A stretch of 64,000 nt of DNA, taken from assembly GCA_963798455.1 (NCBI GenBank), contig CAWCTD010000003.1, positions 1,364,001 through 1,428,000 on the forward strand. Reading direction: 5' to 3'. Each line of letters starts with the position of its first letter. The stretch's first letter is position 1. The notes beneath the pieces were generated by a model that was given only the letters and a program-made list of their open reading frames with translations, was not told the origin of the DNA and did no database searches. This DNA is from CAWCTD01 sp963798455 (GTDB taxonomy: Bacteria; Acidobacteriota; Terriglobia; Bryobacterales; Bryobacteraceae). Below, piece after piece: positions 28,540 to 38,892 of this stretch. The translations under genes and the position numbers were made by a program.

Positions 28540-29925
28540 ATGGCAACCAAACGAAACGACGAGATGACCCGCCGAGGGTTGTTGCGAAAGGTGACCGGGG
28601 CGTCGGCCCTGGCAGCCGCTATGCAGTTGGCCAACGAGCCAGCCAAGGTTCAGGCCCAGACGCAGGCCGGCGTCAACAAGAACTCCGCGCCGAGCCAGCT
28701 CAAGATTACGGACATGCGGGCCTGTACGATAGCCGCCAACTATGACTATCCCATCATCCGTATCGACACCAACCAGGGCGTCCACGGATACGGCGAGGTG
28801 TTCGCCGCGGGCTACAAAGGCAGCGCGCTTACACTCAAGGCCCACATTCTCGGCCGGAATCCGCTCGACATTCCTGGCATCCTGCGCCGCCTCCGGAACT
28901 CCGCCGGGCAGAACTTCTGGCACAGCGGTTATGGGGCCATTGACCTGGCTCTGCACGACATCGCGGGCAAGGTCTACGGGGTGCCGGCCTGGCGCCTGCT
29001 CGGCCCGAAGCTCAGGGACCAGATGGTGCTTTACTGCGACACCACCGGCGACAAGGACCCCAAGATCTTCCAGAAGCGCATGCTCAAGCGCAAGGAAATC
29101 GGCTTCCGGTTCTTCAAGATGGATCTGTACACCAGCCTGGTTGCCGACAAACCGGGCGCCGTGGATCGCGGAGTCGCCACCGAAAAAGGTCTCGGCTACC
29201 TGTGCGAGTTGATCGCGGCCGTGCGCGACGCGATCGGCTACGATGCTCCCTTGGCCGCGGACCACTTCGGCAACCTGGACGTCAACGCCGCCATCCGTTA
29301 CGGTCGCGCTTTCGAGCCTTACAAGCTCGCCTGGGCCGAGGACTTCATCCCCCAGTGCTGGCTCAACTGGCGCGGCTTCAAACAGATCTCGGAGGCCACC
29401 ACCACACCGGTCCTCACCGGCGAGCAGGCGTTTGGGCTAGAGGAGGGCTTTCGGGATTTGCTGGACAACAACGCGGTGGACCTTATCCACCCGGACTACG
29501 TGGCTTCCGGCGGCATGATCGAGATCAAGCGGATTCATGATTACGCCGCGGTACACGGCATTCCGACCGTGCTGCACATGCCGGGCAGCCCCATCGGCCA
29601 GATGGCCATGGCGCATCTGTCCGCTACGCTCAGCAACTTCGTTTGCTGCGAGCACCACGCCGCGGACATGCCTTGGTGGCAGGACCTGGTCACAGGCCCC
29701 GAGAAGCCCATCCTCAACAAGGGCTATGTACGGGTGCCCGATACGCCCGGATTGGGTGTGGAGCTGAATGAAGAGGTGGTGAAGAAGCACCTCCGCGAAC
29801 CCGGCTACTTTGAGCCGACGCCCATGTACGATAGCGTCCTCGCCTCCGGCTACATGGACCATCGCGGCGGCTGGCCGCACTACGACGACAACGGCGAGTG
29901 GTGCGACAACTGTATCTCTTACTGA
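28540..29925 (+). CDS. Tat-exported enolase-superfamily enzyme, third paralogue
   Basis: The protein has 461 residues. GGAAGGGAG lies 9 bases before the ATG. The Tat leader is MTRRGLLRKVTGASALAAAM. The barrel shows FFKMDLYTS, AADHFGNLD, WAEDFIP, TGEQAFG, HPDYVASGG and LHMPGSPIG. Compared with the gene at 6424-7815, TGEQ replaces TGED and LHMPGSP replaces VHYAGSP, so the substrate probably differs. The C-terminal segments CEHHAADMPWWQDLV and RVPDTPGLGVELNEEVV are nearly the same in both. It is followed after 15 bases by the glutaminase-A-like gene, and the two likely share a transcript. Confidence 0.9.
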   Translation: MATKRNDEMTRRGLLRKVTGASALAAAMQLANEPAKVQAQTQAGVNKNSAPSQLKITDMRACTIAANYDYPIIRIDTNQGVHGYGEVFAAGYKGSALTLKAHILGRNPLDIPGILRRLRNSAGQNFWHSGYGAIDLALHDIAGKVYGVPAWRLLGPKLRDQMVLYCDTTGDKDPKIFQKRMLKRKEIGFRFFKMDLYTSLVADKPGAVDRGVATEKGLGYLCELIAAVRDAIGYDAPLAADHFGNLDVNAAIRYGRAFEPYKLAWAEDFIPQCWLNWRGFKQISEATTTPVLTGEQAFGLEEGFRDLLDNNAVDLIHPDYVASGGMIEIKRIHDYAAVHGIPTVLHMPGSPIGQMAMAHLSATLSNFVCCEHHAADMPWWQDLVTGPEKPILNKGYVRVPDTPGLGVELNEEVVKKHLREPGYFEPTPMYDSVLASGYMDHRGGWPHYDDNGEWCDNCISY

Positions 29926-29940
29926 GGGAAACGATCCAGA

Positions 29941-32022
29941 ATGAGAATCCTCACCGCCTATATCTGTGCCATTGCTTACTCCGCTGCCTTGGCCGCGCAG
30001 CCGCTTCCGCCGCTGAGGCCGCCCGCTGTGCCCCTGATCGCGCACGACCCCTACTTCAGCATCTGGTCGATGAGCGATCAGCTCACCGACACCCCGACCC
30101 GGCACTGGACCGGCACCGACCAGCCCCTGACCGGTCTCGCGCGCATCGACGGCGCGCCCTACCGGTTTCTCGGTGCGGGCACGAGACAGTCGGCCACAAT
30201 GAAGCAGACCTCGCGCGAGCTTACACCCACTCGCACCATCTACAAGTTCGAGCAGGCAGGCGTCGAGCTGACGCTCACTTTCCTGACTCCGGCCCTGCCC
30301 GACGATCTGGACATCCTGTCACGCCCCGTCACCTATGTCGAGTTCAGCACGCGATCCACGGACGGGCGAACGCACCAGGCCGCTCTCTATTTCGATGCCT
30401 CGACGGTACTGGCGGTGAACGTTCCCGAGCAGCGGCTCACGTTCTCGCGGGCCAAGATGCCCAAGCTGGATGTGCTGCGCGCGGGCTCGGTGGAACAACC
30501 CATCCTGGCCAAGTCCGGCGACAACCTGCGCATCGACTGGGGCTATCTCTACCTGGCCGTTCCCCAGGCCGAAGGAGCTTCCACCCTCATCACCAATCAG
30601 CGGACCCGCGACCAGTTCGGGGCTTCCGGCCAATGGCCGGAGTTCGACGAACTGGACCCGCCGTCGCAAAGCTCGCGGAATCAGACCGTCCTCGCCGTGA
30701 GGTTCGACCTGGGCTCGGTCGGGGCTTCGCCGGCAGTCCGGCAGGTCATGCTGGCCTACGACGATCTGTTCGCGATCCAATACTTCCAGCGCAATCTCCG
30801 CGCCTGGTGGAGGCGCAACGGCGCCACGATGAATGATCTGCTCCCGGCGGCCGCCAGCGAATACCCGGCACTGGCCGATCGCTGCCGCCGCTTTGACCAG
30901 GAGTTAACGGCCGACCTGGTCCGCGCCGGCGGAGGGGAGTACGCCCAGATCGCGATTCTGGCCTACCGGCAGGCCTTCGCCGCGCACAAACTGGTAGCCG
31001 ATATCGACAACACCCCGCTGTTCTTCCCCAAGGAGAACTTCTCCAACGGCTGCATCGGGACCGTGGACGTGATCTACCCCTCCGCGCCGCAATTCCTGTT
31101 GCTTAACCCGGCTCTGGTCAAGGGAATGCTGACGTACATCTTCCAGTACGCCAGCCTGCCGCGCTGGCCCTGGTCCTTCGCGCCGCACGACATCGGCCAG
31201 TATCCGTTGGCCAATGGCCAGGTGTACGGCGGAGGGGAGAGGACCGAGCAGAACCAGATGCCGGTGGAGGAGAGCGGCAACATCATCATTCTCACCGCGG
31301 CCGTCGCGCAAGCGGAGGGGAACGCGGAGTACGCCAGGAAGTACTGGCCGGTGCTCACCAAGTGGGCCGAGTATCTCCGCGACAAAGGCATGGACCCCGA
31401 GAACCAGCTCTGCACGGACGACTTTGCCGGCCATCTGGCTCACAATGCGAACCTCTCCATCAAGGCCATCGTGGCTCTCAGCGCTTACGGGCGTCTCGCC
31501 TCCATGTTGGGCATGCAGGCGGAAGCCGCCAAGTATCAGGCGCTGGCGCAAGACTACGCCAAGAAGTGGATGGACATGGCCGCCGACGGTGACCATTACC
31601 GCCTGGCATTCGACAAGCCGGGAACCTGGAGTCAGAAGTACAACCTGGTTTGGGACCGGATTCTGGGGCTCAACCTCTTCCCGCCGGAAGTCGCCCGGAA
31701 GGAGATCGCCTACTATCTGACCAAGCAGAACAAGTACGGCCTGCCCCTCGACAACCGCGAGACTTACACCAAGCTGGACTGGGTCCTCTGGACCTCCACG
31801 CTGGCCGAACGCCCGGAGGACTTCGCGGCTCTCGTCGACCCTGTTTTCAACTTCCTCAACGAGTCCCCCAGCCGCGTGCCCATGACCGACTGGTATTGGA
31901 CCATCGAAGGCAAGCAGCGCGGCTTTCAGGCGCGGTCCGTCGTGGGTGGCGTGTTCGTCAAGATGCTCGCCGACCCCGCGATCTGGAAGAAATGGGCCGC
32001 CCGGCCGGCGCCGATCAAGTAA
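29941..32022 (+). CDS. Secreted glutaminase A-like protein (DUF4965/DUF5127/DUF1793 type)
   Basis: The protein has 693 residues with a cleavable leader (MRILTAYICAIAYSAALAAQ). The N-terminal beta-sandwich part (about 25-250) begins RPPAVPLIAHDPYFSIWSM, a hallmark of this family. The C-terminal alpha/alpha-barrel part (about 300-690) contains FSNGCIGTVDVIYPSAPQFL, DFAGHLAHNANLSIKAI and the end segment SRVPMTDWYWTIEGKQRGFQARSVVGG. Fungal members hydrolyse glutamine, whereas many bacterial ones may act on glycans. The actual substrate here is uncertain. Confidence 0.85.
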   Translation: MRILTAYICAIAYSAALAAQPLPPLRPPAVPLIAHDPYFSIWSMSDQLTDTPTRHWTGTDQPLTGLARIDGAPYRFLGAGTRQSATMKQTSRELTPTRTIYKFEQAGVELTLTFLTPALPDDLDILSRPVTYVEFSTRSTDGRTHQAALYFDASTVLAVNVPEQRLTFSRAKMPKLDVLRAGSVEQPILAKSGDNLRIDWGYLYLAVPQAEGASTLITNQRTRDQFGASGQWPEFDELDPPSQSSRNQTVLAVRFDLGSVGASPAVRQVMLAYDDLFAIQYFQRNLRAWWRRNGATMNDLLPAAASEYPALADRCRRFDQELTADLVRAGGGEYAQIAILAYRQAFAAHKLVADIDNTPLFFPKENFSNGCIGTVDVIYPSAPQFLLLNPALVKGMLTYIFQYASLPRWPWSFAPHDIGQYPLANGQVYGGGERTEQNQMPVEESGNIIILTAAVAQAEGNAEYARKYWPVLTKWAEYLRDKGMDPENQLCTDDFAGHLAHNANLSIKAIVALSAYGRLASMLGMQAEAAKYQALAQDYAKKWMDMAADGDHYRLAFDKPGTWSQKYNLVWDRILGLNLFPPEVARKEIAYYLTKQNKYGLPLDNRETYTKLDWVLWTSTLAERPEDFAALVDPVFNFLNESPSRVPMTDWYWTIEGKQRGFQARSVVGGVFVKMLADPAIWKKWAARPAPIK

Positions 32023-32031
32023 CGGCGCGCC

Positions 32032-32604
32032 TCAGGCGTGCTGCTCCATCTCGCGCAACAGCCACGCCCGGGCCAGCTTCCAGTCGCGCATCACGGTCTG
32101 GGGTGAGACCTTCAGAAACTCGGCCGTCTCCTCCACGCTGAGCCCTCCGTAGAAGCGCAGCTCGATGACCTCCGCCTTGCGCGGGTCCACCTTCGCGAGA
32201 GCTTCGAGCGCGTCCTCCAGGGCGAGAATCTCGCCTCCACGCTGCGCCGAGAGGTCGGGGACTTCGTCCAGCTCCACGCGCGGCGAGGAGCCTCCCCGCT
32301 TGGCGGCAGCGCGCTCCCGGGCGGCGTCCACCAGGATGCGGCGCATGATGCGCGCCGACACGGCGAAGAAGTGGGTGCGCTGCTCCCAGCGCACATTCCC
32401 CGCATCCACCAGGCGCAGGTAGGCCTCGTTGACCAGGGCGGTGGTCTGGAGCGTCCGGCCCTCACGCTCGCGCAGCATGTAGCGATGCGCGATGTGATGC
32501 AGTTCCCGGTACACCAGGGGGGTCAGCCGCTCCAGGGCCTCCTGGTCCCCATCCGACCAAGCTTTGAGCAGCCGGGTGATCTCCGCCGAGGGTGCGGGTG
32601 CCAT
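32032..32604 (-). CDS. ECF-type RNA polymerase sigma factor
   Basis: The protein has 190 residues. Region 2 (about 20-95) contains YRELHHIAHRYMLREREGRTLQTTALVNEAYLRLV, typical of the acidobacterial/planctomycete ECF group that recurs beside Ser/Thr kinases. Region 4 (about 125-185) ends VIELRFYGGLSVEETAEFLKVSPQTVMRDWKLARAWL. No anti-sigma gene is adjacent. It converges on the glutaminase-like gene and is divergent from the metallopeptidase and kinase array, so control of those genes by it or by the kinases is a reasonable inference. Confidence 0.92.
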   Translation of the reverse strand: MAPAPSAEITRLLKAWSDGDQEALERLTPLVYRELHHIAHRYMLREREGRTLQTTALVNEAYLRLVDAGNVRWEQRTHFFAVSARIMRRILVDAARERAAAKRGGSSPRVELDEVPDLSAQRGGEILALEDALEALAKVDPRKAEVIELRFYGGLSVEETAEFLKVSPQTVMRDWKLARAWLLREMEQHA

Positions 32605-32732
32605 AAGCCCTTGAGCTGTTGAGGATTATACACCCCCGCCTTTCACGAAAAGAAATCTCCCCGGCGTTGTAGTTCTTCTCCTCCCTTTCCGCCTACCCGG
32701 TCGAAGGCAGCCCGAGGCTGCGGGAGGGTGAG

Positions 32733-33347
32733 ATGAGAAAGGCAGTGATCGTTGGCATGATGGCGCTGGCAGGCTTTGGGGCCGGTGACGGGCAGAGCGC
32801 GGAGACAGAAGGCTACCAGGTCACGGTCTACGTGCAGGATCAGCAGGTTGCAGACCCGCTTCTGCTCGGTCGTGCGGAGGCCCTGGCGACCAGCATGTTC
32901 GCCCGAATCGGTGTGCGTCTTCGATGGAAAGTCGGAGGCCCGCGAGATCCAAACGGCCGCCAGACGCTGCCGGAGACGGAGATCGTGATCCGCTTTGCCT
33001 CCAAGACACCCGGAGGGTTCCATCCAGGAGCCCCGGCATACGCCCTCCCCTATGCGCCGCAATCCGGCGTGCGCGTCACCATACTTTGGGACCGCGTGCT
33101 GGCGCCGGTGGTGGGGAACCGCGACGAGAGTGTTGCTTTTTTGGGTCATGTTCTGGCACACGAAATCGGCCACGTACTGCAAGGGGTCGTGCAGCATTCC
33201 GAGGAGGGGCTCATGAAAGCCCAGTGGACCCCACAAGACCGGATGCAAATGAGAATGGGGCCGCTGTCGTTCACCGACTATGATGTCCAGTTGATCCGGC
33301 TTGCCATGGCCAGCCGCCAAGGTGCAGTCCAGATAGCTGCTCGGTAG
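32733..33347 (+). CDS. Secreted zinc metallopeptidase-like protein
   Basis: The protein has 204 residues with a short signal peptide (MRKAVIVGMMALAGFGAGDGQSAE). The active-site helix is HVLAHEIGHVLQGVVQHSEEGLMKAQW. HEIGH supplies two His ligands and Glu, a further His follows 13 residues from the first, and GLMK resembles a Met-turn. The spacing HExxHxxxGxxxH is longer than the classic metzincin spacing HExxHxxGxxH. Substrate and family are not assigned. The last codons of this gene are repeated upstream of the kinase at 38893. Confidence 0.75.
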   Translation: MRKAVIVGMMALAGFGAGDGQSAETEGYQVTVYVQDQQVADPLLLGRAEALATSMFARIGVRLRWKVGGPRDPNGRQTLPETEIVIRFASKTPGGFHPGAPAYALPYAPQSGVRVTILWDRVLAPVVGNRDESVAFLGHVLAHEIGHVLQGVVQHSEEGLMKAQWTPQDRMQMRMGPLSFTDYDVQLIRLAMASRQGAVQIAAR

Positions 33348-33350
33348 CGG

Positions 33351-33359
33351 TGCTATAAT
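33351..33359 (+). promoter_or_regulatory. Extended -10 promoter of the first tandem kinase
   Basis: TGCTATAAT at 33351-33359 is a perfect extended -10 element with no good -35. It lies 34 bases before the kinase ATG at 33393. The same element is conserved at 38851-38859 before the third kinase. Confidence 0.6.
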
Positions 33360-33392
33360 TCCGCCAGCAATCCGGAAGCGCGGAGAGGCCCC

Positions 33393-36271
33393 ATGAGCCC
33401 CGAACGGTGGCAGCGGGTTGAGGAAGTCTATCACTCTGCCTTGGAGCGGGCTCCGGGACAGCGGGCCGCCTTTCTGGCCGAGATCTGCGGCAGCGACGAT
33501 GAACTGCGCCGCGAGGTCGAGTCCCTGCTTCGCCACGGCGACTCCCAAGAGGCCCTCGTCGACCGGCCTGCCTGGGAAGCAGCCGGGGAGTTGCTGGGCA
33601 CCCACACCATGGATCAGGCCAGCGAGTTGGCCGGCCGTCGCATCTCCCACTACGAAATCCTCCAGAAGCTCGGGGAGGGCGGCATGGGCGCGGTGTACAA
33701 GGCCCGCGACACTCGTCTGGGCCGGCTGGTCGCTATCAAGACTTTGCCGCGGGACAAGATCGAAGATCCGGACCGCAAGCGGCGCTTTGTGCAGGAAGCC
33801 AAGGCGGCCTCGGCGCTGAATCACCCCAACATCGTCAATGTCTATGACATCGACCAGGCCGGCGGGGTTGAATTCATCGCCATGGAATACGTGCCGGGCA
33901 AGACTCTGGGGGACGTGATCGGGCGCAAGGGCCTGCCGCTCGGCCGGGCGCTGGATTACGCCGTGCAGATGGCCGGCGCGCTGGCGGCGGCACACGCGGC
34001 GGGCATCGTTCATAGAGACCTGAAGCCAGCCAACGTCATGGTGACGGAGACCGGGGTCGTCAAACTGCTGGATTTCGGAGTGGCCAAGCTAACCCAGCCG
34101 CAGGAGCCTCGCGCCACGGTGGGCAGCGTGCCCGTGAAGACCGAAGAAGGGGCGATTGTCGGGACCGCGGCCTACATGTCGCCGGAGCAGGCCGAGGCTA
34201 AGCCGGTGGACGCGCGGTCGGACATTTTCAGCTTCGGGACGGTGCTGTACGAAATGGTCACCGGGCGGCGGGCGTTCCGCGGGGACACCAACGTTTCAGC
34301 GCTGGCCGCGATCATCAAGGAGGACCCGGCGCCGCTCGGCGCCCAGATCCCGCGCGATCTGGAGAAGGTCATCAAACGCTGCTTGCGGAAGGACCCGGCG
34401 CACCGCTTCCAGCACATGGACGACCTGAGGGTGGCGCTGGAGGAATTGAAGGAAGAATCCGAGTCTGGGGCTTTGGAGGCTGTGGCAGCGCCAAGACCGA
34501 CGCGACGCTGGGCTTGGGCAGTGGCGGTGGTTGCTGCGGTGCTGCTCGGCGCCGGCGCGTGGTACTTCTTGCGGCTGAAGCCAGCAGAGACGGCGATGGT
34601 GCGCTTTGCGGTTGGTGCGCCGGACAAGACAGTTCTCGGTCGGGTGGGCAGCGCAGTTGATCCTACCACCGTTCCCTTTGCCGTTTCGCCCGACGGCCGG
34701 CGAGTAGTTTTGAGTGCCACCTCGGCCGATGGCAAGAGTCAACTATGGGTGCGTTCCCTAGATACATTGGCGGTGCAGCCGCTGGCGGGAACGGAAGGGG
34801 CGGTTGGTGCCTTTTGGTCGCCCGATAGCCGTTCCATCGGCTTCGCAGCCGATGGCAAGCTCAAGAGAATCGATGTGAGCGGCGGCCCAGCGCTCACGCT
34901 GGCAGATGCACCGGCCTTCAGCGGCGGAACGTGGAGCCGAGACGGTGTCATCCTATTCGAGGCCAGCAGAATAGGCGTAGGTTTGCAGCGTATCCCGGCG
35001 GCTGGGGGCCCGTCGAGCGCAGCCTCAAAGCCGGACGAGGCGAACAAGGAGGCAGGCCATGCCTCGCCTTGGTTTCTGCCGGACGGCCGCCACTTCCTTT
35101 TCGCTGCAGTGCCGAATTGGACCAGCAGTCGTGTCACTGTTCGCGCCGGTTCTCTGGACTCGATGGAGAGCAAGGTCCTGCTGGAGGCCAATTCGGGTGC
35201 GGTCTACGCCGGGGGATACCTGCTCTTTCTGCGGGGATCGACGCTGACGGCTCAGCCTTTCACGCGGGGCGCTTGACGACCACAGGCGACGCCGTTCCCA
35301 TCGCCGAGAACATCAGGAGGTTTTCTGTCTCAGCGAATGGCGTGCTGGCCTACACGGTGGGCGGCGGGAATGACCGGAACCTGGCGTGGTTCGACCGCAG
35401 CGGGAAGCGGCTTTCGACCGTCGGGGAGCCAAGGGCGCTCTGGCGCATCCATTTATCGCCGGACCGAAAGAAGGCGGCGGTGGCTATCACCTCTGGAGGC
35501 AACCAAGATATCTGGCTCTACGATGTGCTGAGCGGCCTCCGCACCCGCTTTACGTTCGATGCCGCGATAGAGCAGGAGGCGGTCTGGTCACCGGATGGCC
35601 GTACGATCGTGTTCAGCTCGAATCGCAAAGGGCACGAAGACCTGTACCGTAAGGCCTCTGATGGAACCGGCGTCGAAGAATTGCTTTATGCCGACGATCA
35701 CCTGGACAAACGTCCCAAAAGCTGGTCTCCCGATGGCAGGTTCTTGCTTTACAGCGCCGTCGGTCCCAAAACCCAAGACGATATCTGGATATTGCCGCTG
35801 ACACCGGAGCGAGCGGGAGCGCCGTTGAAGCCGTATCCCTTTTTGCAGACGCCCTTCCACGAAACTCGCGAGCAGTTTTCGCCAGATGGACGATGGGTCG
35901 CGTACCAATCGAACGAATCGGGGCGTGACGAGATATATGTGGCACTGTTCCCCAGCGCGGGCGGGAAACGGCAGGTATCGTCAAGCGGCGGGGCTCTGCC
36001 GCGGTGGCGACAGGATGGGAAGGAGATCTTCTACATCAACGCTGAACGGAAATTGGTGGCTGTGGAGGTGAGCGCGAAGGGGGCGACGTTGGAGTTCGGG
36101 GAGGCGCATTCGCTCTTTGGCCCTCTTAAAGGTCTCCAGAGCGTTCAGGGATTCCTCTACGACGTTTCCTCCGACGGCCAGCGCTTCCTGGTGGTGGAGC
36201 CGTCAGAACAAGACACCAGCGACGCGCTGACGCTAGTCCTGAACTGGACCGCGGGGCTAGAGAAGAAATGA
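33393..36271 (+). CDS. Transmembrane Ser/Thr kinase with WD40/TolB-like sensor, interrupted by one frameshift
   Basis: The N-terminal helical domain (MSPERWQRVEEVYHSALE to LLRHGD, about 1-60) is shared with the two kinases that follow. The kinase domain spans about 84-350, with LGEGGMGAVYKARD, HRDLKPANVM near 207 and LLDFGVAK. A membrane helix lies at about 372-392. The outer half has TolB-type propeller repeats such as FAVSPDGRRVV, FWSPDSRSIGF and WSPDGRTIVFSSNRKG. The frame is lost near 35261: translation of the first part stops at 35276 after LTAQPFTRGA. The expected RLTTTGDAVPIAENI continues in the next frame to 36271. One missing base restores a protein of about 959 residues. The end overlaps the next kinase start (ATGA at 36268-36271). 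Confidence 0.88.
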
Positions 36272-38742
36272 GCCACGAACGATGGCATCGGATTGAGGAG
36301 GTCTACCACTCCGCCCTGGAGCGAACTCCAGACCAGCGGCCCGCCTTCCTGACCGAGATCTGCGGCAGCGACGATGAACTGCGCCGCGAGGTCGAGTCCC
36401 TGCTCCGCCACGGCGACTCCCAAGAGGCCCTCGTCGACCGGCCCGCCTGGGAGGCGGCGGGGGAACTCCTTGGAACCAGCGCGAAGGATTGGTCCGGCCA
36501 GACCGTGTCGCACTACCAGATCCTCGAGAAACTCGGCGAGGGCGGCATGGGCGTGGTGTACAAGGCCCGCGACAGCCGGCTGGGCCGCACCGTGGCGCTG
36601 AAGTTCCTGGCCGCCGACCGGGTAGCGGAGCCCTCGCTTCGGCAGCGTTTTCATCACGAGGCCCAGGCGGCGGCCGCGCTGGACCATCCCAACATCTGCA
36701 CGGTGTACGAGATTGATGAGCGCGACGGCGAAACCTTCCTGGCCATGGCCTTCGTCGACGGCCCCACCTTGCGGGAAAAGATCGAGCAACGACCGTTGGG
36801 CCTGGAGGAAGCGATCGGAATCGCGATCCAGATCGGCGAGGGACTGGAAGCGGCGCACGAGCGGGGAATCGTCCACCGGGATGTCAAAAGCGCCAACATT
36901 CTGCTGACGCCAAGCGGGCAAGCCCGGATAACCGACTTCGGGCTGGCGACACTGGCTGACCGGACTCGGCTGACGCAGGAAGGGGCAATCGTTGGCACGC
37001 CGCAGTATATGTCGCCTGAGCAGGCTCGGGGCGAGGTGGTAGATCGGCGCAGCGACCTCTGGTCGCTAGGCGTGGTGCTGTATGAGATGGTGTGCGGGCA
37101 GTTGCCCTTCGGCGGCGAGACGGCGCCAGCGGCAGTCTTCGCAGTCCTGCACAAGGAGCCGGAGCCGCTGACGGCGCTACGCAGCAGGGTGCCGATGGAG
37201 TTGGACCGCATCGTGGCCAAAGCCTTGGCCAAGAACCCGGCGGAGCGCTACCAGCACGCGGCCGATATCCTGGTGGACCTGCGTTCGGTGAGGAGGCTGC
37301 TGGAGTCGCGATCGGGGACAAGTGCGGCGGACCGGGCGGCGGCGGATACTTCGGCTGGCCGCAAGGCCGGTTTGCCCGCCATTGCCGTCCTGGCCTTCAA
37401 CGACATGAGCCCGGAGCGTGACCAGGAGTACTTCTGCGACGGCATCGCCGAAGAGATCCTGAACGGGCTCGCGAGAATAGAGGGACTCCACGTAGCCTCG
37501 CGCACTTCCGCGTTTCGCTACAAGGGACAGGCGATCGACATCGGGGAAATCGGCCGGCAGCTCAAGGTCGACACCCTGCTCGAAGGCAGTGTCCGCAAGT
37601 CCGGAGACCGGCTCAGAATCACCGCCCAGCTCATCAATGTGGCGGACGGCTTTCATCTCTGGTCGGAACGGTACGACAGGACCGTCGAGGATGTCTTCGC
37701 CATCCAGGACGAGATCTCCCAGGCCGTCGTCGCCAAGCTGCGCGTGCAGCTTGTTGGGGAGCAGCCTCTCATCCAGCGCCGGGCAGCCAACGTGGAGGCA
37801 TACAACCTGAATCTGAAGGGCCGCCACTGGGGGAACAAGTTCACCGGTCAGGGCTGGCGAAAGGCTATCGAGTGTTTCGAGCGAGCCATCATCGAAGATC
37901 CGAATTATGCCTCGCCTCACGCGGGCCTGGCGGTGGCGTACACCTACCTCGCGATTCACGGTTGGGCACGCCCGCGGGAAGTGATGCCAAGTGCCAAGAC
38001 TTTTGCGCTGAAAGCTCTGGAGCTTGACCAGACGCTTGCCGAGGCCCACTTTGCCCTTGCGTACGTCCGGGAGTTCTACGAGTGGGACTGGCAGGGAGCC
38101 GAGAGTGAGTACCAGCGGGCAATTGAGCTGAGCCCGAAGGACGCTCTGAGCCGCATTTGGCATGCGGACCTGCTCGTGTACACCGGACGGGCGGACGCAG
38201 CCTTCGCGGAGGCGCACCGAGCCTGGGAACTGGAACCAGTTTCGGAAGAGGTGAATCGTATGATGGTCTACATCTCTTTCGTCACGGGACGATACGACGA
38301 AGCGGTTGCGCACGGCCAGAAAGCGGTGGAGTTGTACCCCCATGGTGCTGGCGCTCATAACCTCCTGGGATTTGCCTATGCACATAAAGGCCAGTATCAG
38401 GAAGCCATTCGGTCTCTACAGGAGGCGAGTACACTGGCAGGCGGCGACCCGCTATTCACCTGGGGCCTGGGATACGTCTATGCCCTCCAGGGCAGGAGAA
38501 GCGAGGCCGTGGCCATCGTTGAGCGCCTGGAGCCGCCGAGAAGCAAGAGCTACTTCTCCCCCACTCTCATCGCGGGGCTCTACGGCGCGCTCGGAGAGCT
38601 GGACCGGGCCTTCCAGTTCCTGGAAACCGCCTACGAGGAGCGCGATGGCTTCCTTGTCACTATCGGGGCCGATCCCACCTACGGTTCCCTTCGCGCCGAT
38701 CCGCGCTGCCAGGCAATGCTGAAGAAGATCAATCTGGCCTGA
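36268..38742 (+). CDS. Soluble Ser/Thr kinase with TolB-like and TPR domains
   Basis: The protein has 824 residues. The same N-terminal helical domain is followed by a kinase domain (about 80-345) with LGEGGMGVVYKARD, HRDVKSANIL (Ser in place of the usual Pro) and ITDFGLATL. No membrane helix is visible, unlike its neighbours. A TolB/FlgO-like domain (about 368-500) contains LAFNDMSPERDQEYFCDGIAEEILNGL and VDTLLEGSVRKSGDRLRITAQLI. This architecture is also found with adenylate cyclases. TPR repeats follow (about 520-800), for example EAHFALAYVREFYEWDW and GAHNLLGFAYAHKGQYQEAI. Translational coupling to the preceding kinase is likely. Confidence 0.93.
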   Translation: MSHERWHRIEEVYHSALERTPDQRPAFLTEICGSDDELRREVESLLRHGDSQEALVDRPAWEAAGELLGTSAKDWSGQTVSHYQILEKLGEGGMGVVYKARDSRLGRTVALKFLAADRVAEPSLRQRFHHEAQAAAALDHPNICTVYEIDERDGETFLAMAFVDGPTLREKIEQRPLGLEEAIGIAIQIGEGLEAAHERGIVHRDVKSANILLTPSGQARITDFGLATLADRTRLTQEGAIVGTPQYMSPEQARGEVVDRRSDLWSLGVVLYEMVCGQLPFGGETAPAAVFAVLHKEPEPLTALRSRVPMELDRIVAKALAKNPAERYQHAADILVDLRSVRRLLESRSGTSAADRAAADTSAGRKAGLPAIAVLAFNDMSPERDQEYFCDGIAEEILNGLARIEGLHVASRTSAFRYKGQAIDIGEIGRQLKVDTLLEGSVRKSGDRLRITAQLINVADGFHLWSERYDRTVEDVFAIQDEISQAVVAKLRVQLVGEQPLIQRRAANVEAYNLNLKGRHWGNKFTGQGWRKAIECFERAIIEDPNYASPHAGLAVAYTYLAIHGWARPREVMPSAKTFALKALELDQTLAEAHFALAYVREFYEWDWQGAESEYQRAIELSPKDALSRIWHADLLVYTGRADAAFAEAHRAWELEPVSEEVNRMMVYISFVTGRYDEAVAHGQKAVELYPHGAGAHNLLGFAYAHKGQYQEAIRSLQEASTLAGGDPLFTWGLGYVYALQGRRSEAVAIVERLEPPRSKSYFSPTLIAGLYGALGELDRAFQFLETAYEERDGFLVTIGADPTYGSLRADPRCQAMLKKINLA

Positions 38743-38822
38743 TGACCGGCCGCAGGATCCAGCACTACCAGTTACCAGCCAGGTACCGCCGGGTACTTGA
38801 AACCGCTAAGCTGCGGTCAAGC

Positions 38823-38892
38823 TGCGGTCTAGATAGCTGCTCGGTAGCGGTGCTATAATTCCGCCAGCAATCGGGAAGCGCGGAGAGGCCCC
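38823..38892 (+). repeat. Duplicated promoter and leader of the tandem kinases
   Basis: This stretch is nearly identical to 33323-33392, including the last codons and stop of the metallopeptidase gene (ATAGCTGCTCGGTAG), the extended -10 TGCTATAAT at 38851-38859 and the GCGGAGAGGCCCC leader. A block running from the metallopeptidase tail into the kinase was copied in tandem. The metallopeptidase remnant here is only a few codons long and is not a gene. Confidence 0.8.

Noticed and set aside
37177..38385. 402-codon minus-strand frame
   Set aside because: It is antisense to the TPR-containing kinase and has no family similarity.
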